In this document: positions 1-12,473 of the stretch, piece after piece
How the letters are laid out: each line of letters begins with the position of its first letter
Position numbering within the stretch: the first letter of the stretch is position 1
Assembly (NCBI GenBank): GCA_021399445.1
Contig: JAJTUQ010000004.1
Location: 372,001 to 436,000 of the forward strand
Reading direction: 5' to 3'
DNA: 64,000 nucleotides
Origin: Xylogone sp. PMI_703
Lineage: Eukaryota > Ascomycota > Leotiomycetes
Position numbers and translations under genes: made by a program
Notes under the pieces: generated by a model
What the model saw: only the letters and a program-made list of their open reading frames with translations
The model's database searches: none
What the model was told of the DNA's origin: nothing

Positions 1-992
1 ATCTCTGCTAATGTCAGTATTCCACTTCATCCATTAGACTTATTCCTTCCCTCCCACGAACATGAGCTTGTCCTGACCACTATATCATAACGGCGCCGCT
101 CTGTGTTATAAAGTGCTTTCTTATTTTGGCCTATATAGAACGGTTTGGGACAGTGGAAGGTCGCTAGGTCGAGGTCTATTTTCACTTTTGGAGGAGCGCG
201 TCCAATGCTTCCAGTACGTGAGTATAAAAACCAGAAGCACAAAATATTATCTGCAGCTCTAGCCGCAATGAATGTTCGCATACTTATACCATGATTTCAG
301 TATGCACTGGCAATAGTAGCTGTGAACAGAGTAAAGGCTTAGCTCTCTATGGGCGGATTGCTCCTTGCATGATCTCGATTTGCCATTGCTAGTTTCCAGT
401 TCATATCCAGGGGGAGTCTCACTAGCGATTTTAGGGCTCTCCTTTTAAGGCGTGTGTCATTTTAAAGGCTAATTCTAGCGGTCGGTTTGAGTTTGCTCTT
501 CGACTCTTCGACTCATATAGGAGGTATAATTCGGAGCTTGATCATATCTGCACCAAGAACTTAGGGAAGTTTTCCCACACATGGCCGAAGGATACAAGCG
601 CTATGGTGAGAGCGGGTGATTGTGTTTATGATTATATTTAAGCTACGACTTAGAATTCTGGAAACGGCTTAGAGCTGTGCCGACATCGGGCAGAAACAGA
701 TGGAGAAGGGCGCATTGCGGACACAGGGGAGCGATCTGATTAGATCGCAATGCCAGATAATCTAATCTGATCCGCATCATAGCACGTGGGCCCGCTTCCT
801 CATATCTTAGCCCTATATGCTCAGGCGGCTTTTCTATGTTACTAGGATAGATCGCGTTATGTATCAACCGATCTCGGGATATACCTTGGAAAAGAGGGGT
901 GAGAAAAAAAAAATTCTCTGTAGCACGAATAAAGCTCTTTCTCCATCATACAGCAATTGCAGGCTTTATTCTGTGTCCTGCACATTCTCAGC
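1..992. other. Upstream non-coding stretch
   Basis: No convincing gene was found. Open frames here are short, lack recognisable family features and often begin without ATG. The right part is the promoter region of the DUF1749 hydrolase that starts at 993. Confidence 0.6.
734..773. promoter_or_regulatory. Cluster of GATA-type motifs upstream of the SidJ-like gene
   Basis: Within 40 bases there are ATCTGATTA (734-742), a GATAA core (756-760) and ATCTGATCC (765-773). The first is one mismatch from the fungal iron-repressor consensus ATCWGATAA. They lie about 220-260 nt before the hydrolase start. Because the hydrolase resembles siderophore esterases, iron control through a SreA-like GATA factor is conceivable, but only on these imperfect matches. 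Confidence 0.25.
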
Positions 993-2104
993 ATGGCTTC
1001 CAAATTTTGGCCTAAGGGGGGCCTTCCTGGTATTTTACATCATTATGTGCGTATATCATGCAATGCCGCGCGTGCCCTATGGAGCTGAGAGCTGAGAGAA
1101 GATAGACTGAAACACTCGTTACTTTCGAATACACTCCCAGCACCACCGCCCACAAACCGCACAGCTTGCTCTTCGTTGGAGGCCTAGGTGATGGTCTTGC
1201 AACAACAGAGTATATGTCTGATGTTGTACGCGCGCTAGAGCCAACTCAATGGTCGCTCTTCTCCTTGAGCCTCTCGTCTGCCTACGGACAGTGGGGTCTG
1301 AGCCACTTGGATAGAGACACTGATGAAATCGCACAGTGTGTGCGGTACATCTTGGATTATAAGAAGACTAAGTTTAATAATAGCAAGATTGTACTCATGG
1401 GCCATTCGACTGGAAGTCAAGCCGTGCTGCATTACTTACATAGACCCAATCCCCACACCAGTACTCCTGCGTTTGATCCCGACCTCCAGCATGTCACACG
1501 TCCTGCTCTTGATGGCGCTATCATGCAAGCACCAGTATCGGATAGGCAGGCGATAGGCTTAGTATTAGAAGGAGGTATTGGGGACAAGACCCCCGCTCAG
1601 GTGCAAGTAGCATACCGCCAAATTGAAGAGATCGCAAAGAAGGCGGAGAGTGGAGATCAGTCCTTCGATACTATCCTACCGTTAGCTTTGACATCTAACA
1701 TATACCCGCGAAATACTCCAATTAGCTGCCGCAGATTCATGAGCCTCGCTAGCCCAGAAAGCCCGCAAGCGCCACGGGAGGATGACTTGTTCAGCTCCGA
1801 TCTCAGTGATGAACAGTTCTCGAAGACATTTGGAATGATAAAGGTCCAGGGGCTTCTCAAAGGCAAGCTGGTGGTCCTTATTTCAGGAGCTGACCAATCA
1901 GTCCCTGCTTCAGTTGATAAAGAGGGCTTGCTAAGGAGGTGGAAGAATGTTACTGATCAAGGAGAAGGTCAGATCTGGGATGATGAATATAGTGGAGTGA
2001 TACCCAATGCCTCGCATGCTCTGAGTAATGATGACCAGGCGGAGCCCCGGAAGGATCTGGTAAGGAGAGTATTAGGCTATGTGCATCGATTGGAGCAAAG
2101 TTAG
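993..2104 (+). CDS. SidJ/DUF1749 (UPF0613) family alpha/beta hydrolase
   Basis: There are two exons, 993-1046 and 1106-2104, separated by a 59-nt GTGCGT...TAG intron with a CTGAG branch site. The model gives 350 aa. The N-terminal signature GILHHY in exon 1 joins in phase to the segment leading to LLFVGGLGDG, as expected for DUF1749 proteins. The catalytic residues look complete: nucleophile elbow GHSTG (Ser about residue 118), acid in GADQS, and base in NASHAL near the C terminus. In Aspergillus fumigatus the family member SidJ hydrolyses intracellular fusarinine-type siderophores, and other members are uncharacterised esterases. There is no signal peptide, so the protein is probably cytosolic. 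No siderophore synthetase or siderophore transporter lies nearby, so a siderophore role is only a family-based suggestion. Confidence 0.85.
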
Positions 2105-2477
2105 ATGTGAAAAGTTAGGAAATCATATAAAAGGTGGATTACTCAATTTATTTTGTAGGGTTGTCTTGGTTCTTCTCGTTATTTCATCCCTACAGTTACA
2201 AGATACTAAAAGGAGCATATAAAGAGATGACGTCTGAAATGACACTAAAAAAGTCTTCTCTATAGTTAATCAGTTTAATCTATGATTTAAGTCTTTTGTG
2301 AAGTCATGCAGCTACTCTCTCGATACTCAGAAAAGGATGCCCGTAGATATAGCATAAAGACGCATTTCAATAGTAAAATATTCTAGATAGAATCTATTTG
2401 GTTTCTTAGAAAGTTATGTTGTAATTCTTCATATTTTTATAGCTTTCTCATAATCATTGCAATCGTAATCCTCAGTT
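2105..2477. other. Convergent intergenic region
   Basis: This is AT-rich sequence between two convergent genes, containing only their 3' untranslated regions. No other feature was seen. Confidence 0.5.
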
Positions 2478-3572
2478 CTATGCTAAAAACTCACACACAA
2501 CCCGCAGGTACTCCTCTGGCTCTTCATAGAAAGGACAGTGAGCTGACTTCTTGAACTGGATATATTTAACGCCAGGAATATCATCTAAGAATGGCCTAAT
2601 TGATGCATCAGATGCGCCTTCGTTTACGCCATTGATGACCAGTGTGGGGACATTGATATCTTTGGCAACATCTACAGCATTCCAGTCCGCAAGGGAGCCC
2701 TGGATGTCAAATTCGTTCGGACCGAGCCTATGTAATGTAAGTTAGCCTGTATGTATAACTTTGAGAAAAGAGCAGCATAGATTTAAGAAGTTAGATTAGA
2801 AGGGGATAAATATATATACAACAAAAAGAGCAGGAGCAATCTTCAAGATCATGTAGAACAAACAAAAATGTAAACAATCTGCATGTAAAGAGAAGGGTAT
2901 AGCTTACATCGTCATCCCCACGGTACTGTCCTTTTTAGCCCACTCGAATGAAGTTAGAAGCTCACTCGGCCATGGGTCAACCGTACACATGTACTTCGAG
3001 AAGAATTCTCCCATCACCTCTTCGTATTCTGGATCCTCCCAGGTCCCCGCCGCAATGTTCTTATCAATAATATCCTGCTTCTCCTTTGGCAGCAGCTTCT
3101 TATACTCAACATACGCTCCGCACCACGACTTGGTCGAAGACGGCGCATTCGACAAGACTAACTTCTTCAACCCCTTGGGCCTCTTTGCAGCAAATGTAGC
3201 TCCCATCATTCCACCCCAGGAGTGTCCCAAAAAGAAGTAACTGTCCCCAACACCAAGTTTCTGCACCAGGTTTGTCAATTCATCGTGGAACAGCTGCTCG
3301 CACCAGAAAGCTGCGTCGCCGGCTTTCTCAGGAATGTGCGTCGACCTGCCGTTTCCGATCTGGTCGTACAGGATGACGGGGATACCAGTCTTGGATGCTA
3401 CCTCCGCAAGAGGGTTCATATAGTCATGAGAGAGACCTGGGCCGCCGTGGACGACGACAAGAGGAGTTTTACCTGCAGAGAGATCCCCATGGACCTTGTA
3501 CCAGGTTTCGCAGGGCTTGCCGGCAGAGGGTACATCAAATGTAACGGTTCCTTCTTTGACGTTTTTTGCCAT
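2478..3572 (-). CDS. Proline-iminopeptidase-like alpha/beta hydrolase
   Basis: Exon 1 is 3572-2908 and exon 2 is 2727-2478. They are joined by a 180-nt intron (GTAAGC...TAG), and the two exons give 304 aa in phase. The frame is open slightly upstream of 3572, but 3572 is the first ATG. Family signatures are VVVHGGPGLSHDY (oxyanion hole), YDQIGNGRS, the nucleophile elbow GHSWGG, the second-exon motif NGVNEGASD in the acid region, and the base in SAHCPFYEEPEEY. Such proteins (peptidase family S33) release N-terminal proline or act on amino-acid amides and esters. No signal peptide is visible, so a cytosolic location is likely. The substrate cannot be read from the sequence. The gene converges on the SidJ-like gene. 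Confidence 0.85.
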
Positions 3573-5396
3573 TGCTCTACTTTTTCGGTTGGTCAATTCT
3601 TGGTTCCTCTTTGGTGAAGACAGCTTTTATAGGGCGTGATGAATATCTTGGATCTTCTTTGTAAAACCTTTTTACGTGGGAGCGGTGTAAAGTAGGAGAC
3701 CTTCGGCCCGGATGCTGAAACAGATAAGCAATAAATGAGGAGCAGAGAATGACTGGTAAGAAAGCACGGTGCTATAAACTAACACTAGTCGGTTTTGTTA
3801 TACTTATATGCGATCGCGATTGCAGGATTAGGAATTTAGGGGACAAGGGTTTGTGGGATCGAGCTGAGTAAGAAAACGCGGCGAACGGCAAAAGCTTGGC
3901 CGGTGACCATCTACAAGATATGGGGAGATGAGTGTTGGGCCCCAAGTCACCTTCTCGTTCTGGTGCGAGAGATAGTATTGACTGGGGGACCCACGTTGTT
4001 GGAAATGTTAAGCTATCGGCGCAATGCATCTGCTGGCGTTGGCCGTTATACTTACGTGGCCACTTAACCTCAAGGGAAATCTGGCGGTATTGAAGATTTA
4101 TAGATGTGTAGAGGAATATTACATTCCATACACTTTAATCTCTCTTACTAGGGCCCTGAAGGATTTGTATGTAGTCAAGCTGTTCACCAAGAGTGGTGGG
4201 GTAGTTTTGAGAAAGTACCTTATATGGATAACTACTTGTCTGGCCACGGATTATTCTACATAATTGATAATTCAAGTGTACGGTTTTCTTAGACGCTTGA
4301 TCTTAATCTACTAGAATGAAAAGAGAATCGAGTTGCTTGCGGCTCCCATTACTCTACTTTTGTGTACTTTAGATGAATCCAGGTTGGAGCTATGCGCTTC
4401 ACAACGGATATATGCGCATGCCACATGATGGATGGGATCCACGTATTATAGATAGAGGAGTGAGGGCCCGGCAGATGGCAAAGGCCATGAATTGGGGAGA
4501 CTTGAGACGTGTATCTCCTTTAACACGCCGTGAAGTATTATTAATTCACTAAGAGAAGTCCTATCTCACGTGTATGGTACCGTGATTGTTGCTACCAGTT
4601 CCCGTGTCAAATATGAAGTATGAGGTATGAAGTCTACAATCTGCCTATCCCGTTGATTGACATGTTGGAAATTTAGCAGCGTTTGTTTTAAAGCTGTATA
4701 AATACTACTTGAAGAGGCTCTAATCCTAGGCGCCGCAGTGCTCCTGAAATTTGGCTTGAACGGCCAGGGTCTTGTCAAGGAGCAGAAGTCTTTAATATCG
4801 TCCAGGGTGTAATCTCTCGAACACAGAAGGGCATAATAAATCACAAATCACTGGGAAGCTATTGCCAGTGATATCATTTGGTCGGTAGAGCTGGTGGTCC
4901 TTCGTTTAGAAACGACGTTGGGTAGATCCTAAAGCGTGGTAGAGCAAGGATTTAATAACAGATTCATGCAAGTACTTTCATTAATAAATGCCTTTTCAAA
5001 AGGGTAGGAGGCTACAATGAATCAACTACTTGCTAAGTGTGTGACAGTCTTCCCATTGGTCACCGAAACCTGATTTGGTCTAATTACAGGTTTCAAGTAA
5101 GGAATAAGTTGGGCCCTGTACTGAGCGGAGAAAACTTTTAACGGAGACATCAATCATCTTAGTTGCAGCGTGAAGGGAAATACAATTCTGTTTCCGTATC
5201 GAAGCAATGTTCTAAGGTATAGCCTATGGTGATATAATTGAAGAATGAAAAAGTCTGAGTTATTGATACTTTGAATTTTTATTACATCCTCGTTAGACGT
5301 ACACCAATAATGCTATAATACATATTCCTGAAAAAGACACAGGACTACAAGAATCTTCCGTTACATTTGATACAATCGGAAACGCCACACCTCTTC
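3573..5396. other. Intergenic region between the hydrolase and the Zn2Cys6 regulator
   Basis: It includes the promoter of the iminopeptidase-like gene (right of 3573) and the 3' flank of the regulator. Small open frames at 3772-4263 and 4566-4844 show no family features or intron structure. No gene is called. Confidence 0.5.
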
Positions 5397-7827
5397 CTAT
5401 CTATTTGAAAAGTCCCATGAAAACCAATCAAAATCGTATTCCAACGGTCTTTTAACTCCTCCATTTGTTAGAGAACTGAACATATCTGATGGATTTATAT
5501 CCATATTAACGGTGCCCAAGCCCTGCGTGCTCTCACCAGTTTCAAACATATCCTGTTGGCTGATGTTTGCAGTGGAGAGCCAGTTGAAAAATTCATTATT
5601 TTCAGGTTCGCTACTTTCAAGTGGAGTACTAATCTCGACATCATCTGATGGGGTGGACATTTGCGCGTCGACACGATTAACTTCTCGCTGAGGTGTCTGT
5701 TGGTTTTGGACCTTGGCCTTCTCAACTGCTTCTGCAACATACATCCCGGCCAGAGAAGCGAAAACGTTTGCTATCTTTTCCAACTTGCCTACCATGTTGC
5801 CAATTGAAGTCATTTGCATAAAGTATGACTCGGTTGCCTGCAATAGCTTTATATCGGTAATAGCGGACGGGTTTAGGGGATCGCGGATGATATTTCCAAA
5901 GAGGACAAAAAATGGAGTAAAAGGATAGTATAATAATTGCCAAATAATACCGTTATATACTTGGCTTGAGGTTGACACCAACTTATCGAGACTCCAGATT
6001 GCATTTCTGGCTGCGTGCAGACACGCCTCACGGTCGGCATCATGGTGACGAGTGAGCAGCACAAGTAGATGGTGGTATTGAAATTTCATATTTTCGAGAC
6101 CCATATCCAGTTCCTTGATTTCGTCTTCTGAACAGCTTTGTAACTCGATAGCACGGTCAGATTGAAGGAGCTAGGGAATTCCCATGTTAGCTATTCTTTC
6201 CTGTAAATAAACAGTGTGGCGAGTTACAATATGCTAGAGGAATAAATCAATAGAAAATCTCACCTGCTGTGTTTGTGTATTCCAGTTTGACAGATCTCTG
6301 TGTAATTCCCACTTCTTATCGAGATACACAGAACGATTGAGAAAGCCGAGAGATTGCAATAAGTCGGAAACCCGACCCCTCAGTTTGGCGAGGTGAATTG
6401 ATTGAATGAAAAAGTGAGGGCCATAATAGCTTGGCCTGGATTGGTGCAGATGAGGTTTAAATTGTTCTAGTTCCTCAGGTTCCGGAAGAGGAATATTTTC
6501 ATAGAATGGTGCCGCAAATATGTAGGGCCGTCCAAAGGCAAGACCCACTGATCTGTCCGTTGTATACAAACTCCAAAATAAGAACAATCTCTGGATCTGC
6601 GCCTCCTTCTCCTCTGATGTAAACTGGAAAAGATGAATGTTGATTGCTTGCGCTAGTCGACTTGCATGTCCTGTGAGAATCCACGAAAGATTTGGTGTTG
6701 CAAAATCTGAACCGTGCGTAGCAAGAGTCAGCAAAGCAATGATGTTTATGACTGCTGGCTCGAGAAAGAGACTGGAGTCATCTAGGGCCAGCCAAGTGTT
6801 CCAGCGTAGTCGAGCTCTTAGAGAAATAGTTCGGGGATCCTGGCCGGCAGGAGTACCCGTAAAGACAAGCCAGTTAAATAGCACGATCCATCCTCTGTCT
6901 GCGACTGTCGATGGTTCATATATAATTTTCTCCAACAAATCCTCTGCTGGGGGCATGTACAAGGGGCGTCCAGCATGGATAACATCGAGAAATGCTTTAT
7001 GGCACTGATCAGCAGCGCTATTTTTGTTGAGGATTAAGGATTCTCCCACTCACTCCGCGTCAAACCCATGCCTTCTTCCTTGGTAGGAATATAGAAGAGA
7101 TATCCAGATGCCTTAGTACTCCGTACATCTTCCCTCACCTTATCACTTCCAAACTTCACGGTTTCCAGCTTCTCTGACAAGTCATTAAGGCTCGCCGATC
7201 CATTAAGATGAGCAGGCACTGATGAGATTTGTGATTTAAGCATTTCTAGATCGGAATTGATCTGTGAGAGTGAGCAGAGTACTTGAGCCGGGTCTTTGTA
7301 CGTGAATGACTGTTCAGAATCATGTGCGCTGGATTCAATCATTGTACTTTGTGATCCTGCATTTGGCCTTGACTGTATATTCGATTCTACTAGCTGGCCT
7401 AAACCTTTGAGAGTCCCCGTCAACTGGCCCAGACTGGACTCTATTCTGTTTAGACGATCATCGACTGTAGCCCCAGAAGGTGGTATCCTAGCAACGTATT
7501 CATTATTAGAAGATGGTAGGACCTCATCGCGTAGTTGCGATTTGTATTTCTGGTGGCTGGCTAGAAAACAGTGTTATCACGTACCGTTTCTTCCTGCCAT
7601 ACCGTTCATGATTGTATTCACAGGTCGATCTCGGCCACTGTTTACAACGGCTGCACTGTGGTATTTCACGCGAGCACTTGAGCTTTTTGGCTCTACAATA
7701 ATCACACTGCGATCATCAAATCGGTAAAATCAGCTCCCATACGGTGCGCAAGAGTTTTTGACAGCTTTACCGCAGATTTGGCTAATGCTGCTGGTCTGAC
7801 AGGAGTCGATGCTATAGAATCAGCCAT
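5397..7827 (-). CDS. Zn2Cys6 fungal-specific transcription factor
   Basis: Five exons are proposed: 7827-7771, 7706-7603, 7556-7054, 6994-6264 and 6170-5397. Introns are 64, 46, 59 and 93 nt. The lengths sum to 2169 nt, giving 722 aa. The binuclear zinc cluster starts exactly at exon 2 (about residues 20-48) with spacing C-X2-C-X6-C-X6-C-X2-C-X7-C and the basic stretch RAKKLK. The middle (roughly residues 190-480) matches the fungal_trans domain, with a GYLFYIP motif followed after an intron by a VIHAGRPLYMPP segment and later LAFGRPY. The second intron (46 nt) is the least certain junction. Its ATG lies 387 bp from the divergent ABC-transporter ATG, so it is a good candidate for a pathway-specific regulator of that exporter. 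The nuclear location is inferred. Confidence 0.88.
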
Positions 7828-8214
7828 GATTATTTTATCTCAGATATTGTTGGATAACTTTGAATTTCGATAGAAGAAAAGAATACAGTAGTAACCTGTT
7901 TCTGAGATGTGGTGTTACGTTGTCGCTCCGGAATCCGAGAACTTTCCGAAAGAATCGCGTCTCATTGGCTGCAGGGTACGCTCGTTCGTCATGGTTTCAC
8001 TTTAGGGAGAAAAGGGGGCAGAAAGCGATCTAAAGTGGCAAGGCATCGGGAATCCGCTTTAAAGGAAGTTCATTGGCAGAACGCGCAGATTTGCATTTCC
8101 CAGAGGACCGAAGAGATAGATATAAAATGGCAAAACCGCGATGTTGTCGACAATCGCCATATCTAGAGGGGAATACGCCGGAACCTTCTCACAGTTCATG
8201 CGGCACCCTCCAAT
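7828..8214. promoter_or_regulatory. Shared divergent promoter of the regulator and ABC transporter
   Basis: The 387-bp region between the two ATGs holds CGGAATCCG at 7929-7937 and CGGGAATCCG at 8047-8056. These are inverted CGG half-sites spaced by 3 and 4 bases, the kind of site bound by Zn2Cys6 dimers. It also has two CCAAT boxes in reverse orientation (ATTGG at 7964-7968 and 8072-8076) and a TATA element TATAAAA at 8121-8127, about 88 nt before the transporter ATG. Binding by the neighbouring regulator is inferred. Confidence 0.5.
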
Positions 8215-11200
8215 ATGGCTCCATCTACAGAGATCAATCAGCCGGTGGCTGACGACTCAAGTGATATAGCTTTACACACATTAGAGGACTCCAAGCAATC
8301 CACTAAAGATGAATCGCTTAGTTTCATCGCAGTATACACAGTAAGTTACTAGGGATGAAGCCTAATTTGTATTTGGACTTACCATGAGTCAGAGAATTAT
8401 GGCAATGGCAACTGTCCGTGATAAGCTGCTATATGGAGCTGGAACTCTCGCCGCAGTGGGCTCTGGTACGGTGTTGCCATTGATGACATTGATCTTCGGT
8501 AACTTCGTTTCTGTATTCACAGATTTTGCGCTGGATCGCATTCCTAGCAGCGAGTTTCGGAGTAAAATCGATCATTACACGTGAGTGACCAAAAAAAAGG
8601 ACCACGTACACATGCCAGAGTTCATAGGTTAACAAACAACAGTTTATATTTCATTTACATGTTCATTGCCAAGTTGGGATGCACGTATATCTACATGGTA
8701 TTGTTCAGCATCGTTGCTGCAAATATCAATTCTGCTCTACGAAGGCGGTATCTCCATGTCGTCCTCCACGAAAGCATTACATACCACGAGACTACTCTTA
8801 CCTCTGGTCAGGTGTCCTTGGCACTTTCCACCAATTCTAACGCCATTCGCTCAGGCTTAGCAGAAAAATTTGGCCTGTCGCTCAAGAGTGCTTCAACAGT
8901 TGTTGCCGCATTTGTCGTGGCACTACACTCACAATGGAAGCTTGCCCTCGTTACTGCGACCATCATTCCGGCCGCTGTCATTGCCGTTGGTATTACAAGT
9001 GTGTTTGATGAGAAGAAAGAACAATCTCTAAACGCAATAAATGCCGAGGCTGCTACGCTCGCTGAGGACATCATGAGCTCCATACGAACGGTCAGATCAC
9101 TTGGCGCTGAGCGGAAGTTTTCGCAGAAATATGCATCTCTCTTAAAAAAGGCCATCGATGTGGGATTAAGCAGAGCTCCAATCAAAGGTATCCAGGCTGG
9201 TATCTACATGTTTGTGCTCTATGGTGGTTATGCTCTTGCATTCTGGTATGGGATAAAGCTCTATGCCGATGGTGAGGCAGCTCATTCCGGAGCTGTGATC
9301 ACTACCCTCTTCTCTATCATGATTGGCGTCAATGGATTTTCAGAGTTGGCTGGTTATCTTGGCGCATTTATGCGCATACACTCTGCCGGGGCGGAATTGT
9401 TCAAGGTCATCGACCGGGCGGGTAAAGCATCCCCGAGTGGTGCATCCGTACCTTCACCAGATCCGACTGAAGAAACTTTCCAGCGTGATATCACTTTTGA
9501 TAATGTATCATTCCGGTATCCAACCCGGCCAAAAGTAAAGGTATTGGACAGGTTTACATTGCGACTTCCTGTTGGAAAAACTACTGCTTTAGTTGGGCCG
9601 AGTGGTTCTGGAAAGTCAACAATTGTCGGCCTACTTCTTCGTTGGTATGATCCTGCCCAGGGGCAGGTAAAGATCGGAGATCATAATCTATCTGATATTC
9701 CACTAAAAACCTTGAGAGCTCATATCGGCCTTGTGCAACAGGTAATTTCTGATGACAGTGCATAGGTACTTAAAGTATCCGAGTTAATGCATATTTAGGA
9801 ACCCAGTCTCTTCACCGGCACCGTATATGAGAACATTGAAAATGGCCTGGCTGGTAGCCGATTGGAAAATCTGTCTCACGAGGAAAAACGAGAGTTGGTC
9901 TATGATGCTTGTAAATTGTCCAATGCACATGATTTTATCACCAAACTTCCAAATGTGAGTCCGAATACTGCCACACATCCACAGCTATGCTAACAATACA
10001 ACGAAGGGATATGATACTCCAATCGGAAACCGCGGTACAATGCTCTCGGGAGGCCAAAAACAAAGATTAGCCATTGCGAGAGCCATTGTAAAAGACCCCT
10101 CTATCCTCGTATTGGATGAAGCTACAAGTGCTCTAGATGTGACATCTGAAGCAATTGTGCAACAAGCACTTGAAAATGCCAGGCAACAACGGACGACAAT
10201 ATCTATTGCGCATCGGCTAAGTACCATTAGAGCAGCGGATCAAATCGTTGTTATGCGCAAGGGGGCAATCGTAGAAGTTGGATCACACGATAACCTTCTG
10301 GAAAATGAAGATGGCACATACAGACGGCTGTGGGAAGCTCAGGCCCTCGCACAGGATCAAGATCGTTCAACCCAGGAACATTTGGATGATAGCCATGAGA
10401 TTGAACTACAAAAGCAGTTGACCGAGGGTGCTAGTTACGAATCTACAATGGACCAAGAAAAAACAAAAGGTATCAAGAAGCGATCAGTATTGGATGTTAT
10501 TAGGGCTGTCATGTCAGCACAAAAGAAACACTGGTGGATCTTTCTCATTGTCTGCGCGTCAGCAACCATTGGAGGTAATTACCTATAAGTATTTGGCTTA
10601 TATTACGAGGAACTAATTACTCAAAACAGGCGCTCTATTTCCACTCCAGGCATTCCTGTATGCTAAAGTTGTCAATACATTCCAACTCACAGGGCATGCA
10701 CTGGTATCTCGCGGTAACTTTTGGGCTTTGATGTGGTTTGTCCTGGCGATCGTGGTTGGATTTGGATACCTTGGAATTAGCTGGGGAGGAAGTGCTTTAG
10801 GTGAAGTGAGTATCTACAGTCTGCATAGTATCCACATATCTAATTTCCAAATTTCTAGCTTCTTGCACAGCAATATCGACTTACCTACTTCAAGAGTATG
10901 ATTTCGCAGCCCATAAGCTTCTTTGATCTCGAAGAGAACTCATCTGGGAGCTTGGTGTCTCGATTGTCTACAGACCCAGATGCTGTCAATGCTCTTGCTG
11001 GAGACAACGTCGCCGTCTTGGTGACCGTAGGGGTAGCACTTGTCAGCACAGTCACTCTTGCGCTTGCGATTGGTTGGAAACTTGGGCTTGTAGTTCTCTT
11101 CGGTGGACTTCCACTCATATTCGGTGCTGGAGTTATACATGAGAGGATGGAGAATTCATTTGAAGAGAAGGCAGGAAAGATGTTTACGGAAAGTGTTGGC

Positions 11201-12473
11201 TACGCGGGTGAACACATCCAAGCTATTCGCACCATATCGGCATTGAATATGGAAATAGTCGTTGAGAGACATTTTGGTCAAATGATGGTAGACTACTGTC
11301 AACGGGCTGCACGGTATGCCATACGCAACATGCTTTGGTTTTCTGCTAGCGACAGTATTGATTTGCTATGCATGGCCTTGGCTTTTTGGTGAGTTGAAAA
11401 CTAGATACGGGTGTGTTTTAGCACTAACACGGTCAACAGGTATGGAGGGCGTCTTCTGTCATTTCATGAGTACAGCACAATCCAGTTTTTCATTGTCTTT
11501 ATTGCAATCATTTTTGGATCACAGTCTATGGGACAATTTTTTGCTCACAGCTCAGGTCAGTTTCCACCACATTTTCAAAGTATTTTTGAGAATTAAGCTC
11601 ATGATTTTAGATATCTCCAAAGGATTCTCATCAACCCGTGATATATATGCTCTCGGAGACAGCGTAATGTCATCGGAGGGAAAGACTCACAAAGTACCAC
11701 CCATATCTGAATTGGACCCTGCAACGCCACTTATTGAGTTTCGGAATGCCACCTTTGCTTACCCAGCACGGCCTTTACACCCAGTTCTTAAGCAGTTCAA
11801 CTTGAAACTTTATCCTGCGCAGTCAATCGCACTTGTGGGCCCATCCGGATGCGGTAAATCTACCATTATCCAACTCCTCAATGGATTTTACAACCTCGCA
11901 GCAGGGGAGATTCTCATCGCTGGTATACCGATACAAAACTATCTCACAGAAGAGCTACATAAACTTTTTGCTCTGGTTAGCCAAGAACCAGTGCTGTACC
12001 AAGGCTCAATTGAGGAAAATATCAATCTGGGGAGATCATCTGCAGCGTTATCTGAGCAAGACCTCCAAGGGATTATCACTCAATCCCAGCTATCAGACCT
12101 TGTCTCATCCCTTCCTGAGGGAGTACAAACTATGGTGGGATCGCGCGGCACTCAACTTTCAGGCGGTCAGAAACAGCGTGTTGCGATTGCACGAGCAATA
12201 GCTATGGATGCCCCTATTCTTCTCCTCGATGAAGCAACAAGTGCGCTAGATAGTGAAAGCGAGGCACTAATTCAGAAAGCGCTCAAAGAGGGAAGTCGAG
12301 GAAAATCGGTGATTTCTGTCGCCCATAGATTGTCAACAATCCAGCACTGTGATTGTATTTTCGTGCTGGATCGTGGGGTAGTAATCGAGAGCGGGACGCA
12401 TGCCGAACTCTTGAAGAGCAAGGGAAGGTATTGGGCCATGGTGATCTCACAGGCTGGAGAGCGAGATTCTTGA
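8215..12473 (+). CDS. Full-size ABC transporter, ABCB/MDR type
   Basis: Nine exons are proposed: 8215-8340, 8393-8580, 8643-9741, 9799-9954, 10007-10574, 10630-10805, 10859-11388, 11440-11555 and 11611-12473. All introns are 50-62 nt with clear GT-AG ends, and the total of 3822 nt encodes 1273 aa. The layout is TMD1-NBD1-TMD2-NBD2. NBD1 has Walker [10 protein letters not shown] (about residue 423), signature LSGGQKQR (about 536) and Walker [16 protein letters not shown]2 has GPSGCGKST (about 1062), LSGGQKQR (about 1168) and [12 protein letters not shown]. Both ATP sites look competent. Family members export hydrophobic drugs, toxins or pheromone from the plasma membrane. The divergent Zn2Cys6 regulator suggests inducible efflux. 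The transported compound is unknown. Confidence 0.93.

Noticed and set aside
27..281. Minus-strand frame of 84 codons near the window start
   Set aside because: There are no motifs, intron signals or conserved pattern. It is too short to support.
7034..7060. Apparent frameshift in the Zn2Cys6 regulator
   Set aside because: A 59-nt intron (6995-7053, GTGAGT...AAG) restores the frame and the expected fungal_trans motif, and the total length becomes divisible by three.
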